A stretch of DNA of 64,000 nt, from contig NZ_AP021903.1 in assembly GCF_018326005.1 (NCBI RefSeq), positions 2,110,001 through 2,174,000 on the forward strand, given 5' to 3'. The translations under genes and the position numbers were made by a program. Positions within the stretch are counted from its first letter, which is position 1; every line of letters begins with the position of its first letter. Below the pieces are notes generated by a model. It was not told the DNA's origin. It saw only the letters and a list, made by a program, of their open reading frames with translations, and ran no database searches. The DNA comes from Pseudomonas sp. Seg1 (GTDB taxonomy: Bacteria > Pseudomonadota > Gammaproteobacteria > Pseudomonadales > Pseudomonadaceae). Shown here one piece after another: positions 61,881-64,000 of the stretch.

Positions 61881-63322
61881 CAGTGAGCTCCAACGACAGC
61901 GATCTGGGCGGCGGCTTCGGCTTCAGCCGGGTTCGAGGCGCGCACGGTGCGCCAGACGTTGTAAGCCATCAACAGCATGCCGCTGGCGAAGAACGCACCG
62001 CCCAGGGCACGGACGATATAGCCCGGGTGGCTGGCCTGCAGCGCCTCAACGAACGAGTAGGTGAGGGTGCCGTCATCGTTGATTGCACGCCACATCAGGC
62101 CCTGCGTGATGCCGTTGACCCACATCGAGGCGATGTACAGAACGGTACCGATGGTCGCGAGCCAGAAGTGCGCGTTGATCAGGCCAACGCTGTGCATCTG
62201 CGCACGACCGAACAGTTTCGGGATCATGTGGTAGATCGCGCCGATCGAGATCATTGCTACCCAGCCGAGAGCGCCGGCGTGGACGTGGCCGATGGTCCAG
62301 TCGGTGTAGTGCGAGAGCGAGTTGACGGTCTTGATCGCCATCATCGGACCTTCGAAGGTCGACATGCCGTAGAACGCCAGCGACACCACGAGGAAACGCA
62401 GGATCGGGTCGGTGCGCAGCTTATGCCAGGCGCCCGACAGGGTCATCATGCCGTTGATCATGCCGCCCCAGCTTGGCGCCAGCAGGATGATCGACATTGC
62501 CATGCCCAGCGATTGTGCCCAATCCGGCAGGGCGGTGTAGTGCAGGTGGTGCGGGCCGGCCCAGATGTACAGGGTGATCAATGCCCAGAAGTGCACGATC
62601 GACAGGCGATAGGAGTAGATCGGACGTTCGGCCTGTTTCGGCACGAAGTAGTACATCATCCCGAGGAAACCGGTGGTGAGGAAGAAGCCCACCGCGTTGT
62701 GGCCGTACCACCACTGGATCATCGCGTCGGTTGCGCCCGAGTAGGCGGAGTAGGACTTGAAGAAGCTCACCGGCAAGGACGCGTGGTTGACGATGTGCAG
62801 CATCGCGGTCACGACGATGAACGCGCCGTAGAACCAGTTACCCACGTAGATATGCTTGGTCTTGCGCTTGGTGATGGTGCCGAAGAACACCAGACCGTAG
62901 GTGACCCAGACAATGGCCAGCAGAATGGCGAGCGGCCATTCCAGTTCCGCGTATTCCTTGGTGGTGGTGTAACCCAGCGGCAAGGTAATGATCGCGCCGA
63001 CGATCACCGCTTGCCAGCCCCAGAAGGTGAAGGCCGCGAGGCTGTCGGAAATCAGTCGCGTCTGGCAGGTTCGCTGCACGACATAGTAGGAAGTGGCAAA
63101 CAGTGCACAACCACCGAAGGCGAAAATCACCAGGTTTGTGTGCAACGGGCGCAGGCGTCCAAAGCTCGTCCACGGCAGACCGAAGTTCAATTCCGGCCAG
63201 ACCAGTTGCGAGGCGATGAAGACACCGAGCCCCATGCCAAGGATCCCCCAGACCACCGTCATGATGGCGAACTGGCGGACTACCTTATAGTTATAAGCAG
63301 TCGGACTGATTGCTGTGCTCAT
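61880..63322 (-). CDS. ccoN: cbb3 oxidase subunit I CcoN
   Basis: Catalytic subunit of the high-affinity cbb3 oxidase with two b hemes and CuB; 480 residues and about 12 helices. Histidine-bearing segments such as [37 protein letters not shown] and [10 protein letters not shown] are visible. First gene of ccoN-O-Q-P; an Anr-like box lies about 90 bases upstream. Confidence 0.97.
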   Translation of the reverse strand: MSTAISPTAYNYKVVRQFAIMTVVWGILGMGLGVFIASQLVWPELNFGLPWTSFGRLRPLHTNLVIFAFGGCALFATSYYVVQRTCQTRLISDSLAAFTFWGWQAVIVGAIITLPLGYTTTKEYAELEWPLAILLAIVWVTYGLVFFGTITKRKTKHIYVGNWFYGAFIVVTAMLHIVNHASLPVSFFKSYSAYSGATDAMIQWWYGHNAVGFFLTTGFLGMMYYFVPKQAERPIYSYRLSIVHFWALITLYIWAGPHHLHYTALPDWAQSLGMAMSIILLAPSWGGMINGMMTLSGAWHKLRTDPILRFLVVSLAFYGMSTFEGPMMAIKTVNSLSHYTDWTIGHVHAGALGWVAMISIGAIYHMIPKLFGRAQMHSVGLINAHFWLATIGTVLYIASMWVNGITQGLMWRAINDDGTLTYSFVEALQASHPGYIVRALGGAFFASGMLLMAYNVWRTVRASNPAEAEAAAQIAVVGAH

Positions 63323-63406
63323 TCTAAGGTTCCACGGTTTGGGTGTTTTATTAGGATTAAAATCGGCCGCAAGTATGCAGAGAGCAGGGGGTCATTGCAA
63401 CGCGCC

Positions 63407-63420
63407 ATGACCTGGGTCAA
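63407..63420 (-). promoter_or_regulatory. Candidate Anr box upstream of ccoN
   Basis: Minus strand TTGAC-CCAG-GTCAT, close to TTGAY-N4-RTCAA with one mismatch in the last base. Centre about 92 bases from the ccoN start. Confidence 0.5.
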
Positions 63421-63764
63421 TGCTTTCCAACGCTGATTCTGCGGCCTTTCCATGCGCCGCGTAAGGACAAAATTGGCCTCGGACAAAATGTCGCAGCGGA
63501 CGAAAAAAGCGAGGGGTTCAGGTCGCTTGTAACGGGGTGTGTTCAAACGGCCTGTTCGGGTGACGGACGGCAAATGGCACGACAGCCGGTATCTACCGGC
63601 GTTTGCGGCCACGTCAGTCAGCCGGTTCGGAGAACACAGCGGTTAGCGTTGACCTGGAACCGGCACGAGCCAGTCCGCATCGACCAAGCGTAGACCCGAA
63701 TCCGGGGAACCGAAAGGAGAGGGTGAAAAGGGGTGCGACAATGCGTCGCAAAGAGGCTGGATGC

Positions 63765-63788
63765 TGCCGCACCGAGAAAGGTGCGGCA
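63765..63788. terminator. Hairpin after second ccoP
   Basis: TGCCGCACC and GGTGCGGCA pair perfectly over nine bases around a six-base loop, about 16 bases past the ccoP stop on the minus strand. No T-run, so termination strength is uncertain. Confidence 0.55.
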
Positions 63789-63803
63789 GATGTTGCGCAA
63801 TGC

Positions 63804-64000
63804 TTATTGCTTATTGTCTTCAGTAATAAGTTTTTCTGTATTCAATCCGTGAGACAGGCTGTACACATAAGCGGCCAGCAATTGCACTTTATCGTTACCC
63901 AGCAGTTCGTTCTGCGCCGGCATGTGGCCCTGACGACCATGGCGGATGGTCTGCTCAAGCTGCGTCAGGCTGGTGCCATAGATAAATCCGGCCGGGTGCG
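63804..64000 (-). CDS. ccoP: Second CcoP, C-terminal end only (runs off window)
   Basis: 65 codons of a minus-strand frame open to the window edge: [20 protein letters not shown] … then [20 protein letters not shown] before TAA. This closely matches the CcoP C-terminus at 60101 ([39 protein letters not shown]) but with a different tail, so it is the end of a second, tandem ccoNOQP cluster. Both heme sites would lie outside the window. Confidence 0.92.
   Translation of the reverse strand, partial: HPAGFIYGTSLTQLEQTIRHGRQGHMPAQNELLGNDKVQLLAAYVYSLSHGLNTEKLITEDNKQ

Larger units (their letters stand above)
63323..63803. other. Intergenic region between the two cco clusters
   Basis: 481 bases with no gene I can support. 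It holds the ccoN promoter region with the Anr-like box at 63407-63420 and, near the other end, a hairpin that probably marks the end of the second cco transcript. Confidence 0.55.

Overview
The window looks like a Pseudomonas chromosome of the P. fluorescens group. OprF, the nirBD-nasC-cobA nitrate cluster, Anr, two cco oxidase clusters in tandem and several REP families of the kind common in that group all point there. Much of the gene order matches what I remember of P. aeruginosa (oprF-cobA-nasC-nirDB-kinase-nasA-nasTS; smc-zipA-ligA-ffs-dnaX-ybaB-recR; apt-anr-hemN-ccoSIHG-ccoPQON). The species call is from memory and was not computed.

1-12.7 kb holds the end of oprF and, on the minus strand, a nitrate assimilation regulon: nasS-nasT (sensor and ANTAR RNA-binding antiterminator), nasA (MFS transporter), a fused PP2C phosphatase/Ser-Thr kinase, nirB, nirD, nasC and cobA. 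Three sigma-54 type -24/-12 promoters can be read, before nasS, nasA and nirB. The nasA and nirB leaders each carry two hairpins with six-base loops that have A at position 1 and G at position 4, followed by an intrinsic terminator. That is the target architecture expected for NasT.

12.9-24.3 kb is mostly housekeeping: pyrD, rmf, rlmL, a CHASE-PAS-PAS-GGDEF diguanylate cyclase, dacB, yggL, a BenE-type transporter and a GntR/FCD regulator. 24.6-31.7 kb is a purine catabolism cluster (xdhA, xdhB, xdhC, guaD) with a second GntR/FCD regulator transcribed divergently from xdhA. Two TGAC-N6-GTCA boxes lie between that regulator and xdhA.

31.7-48.3 kb is core genome: smc, zipA, ligA, a zinc peptidase, the 4.5S RNA gene ffs, dnaX, ybaB, an NADP-dependent reductase, recR and an acyl-CoA dehydrogenase. 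It is interrupted between ffs and dnaX by an AT-rich accessory patch with an unrecognised membrane protein and a solute-binding protein.

48.5-64 kb is the low-oxygen respiration region: apt, anr, a coiled-coil gene of unknown role, hemN (preceded by a perfect Anr box), a TauE/SafE-like membrane protein, the cbb3 assembly genes ccoG-H-I-S, the cbb3 structural genes ccoN-O-Q-P, and the 3' end of a second ccoP. Between ccoG and ccoP lies an accessory segment with a 58-residue small ORF, a secreted metallophosphoesterase and a Phd-type antitoxin/PIN toxin pair. No tRNA, rRNA, CRISPR array, prophage or insertion sequence was seen.
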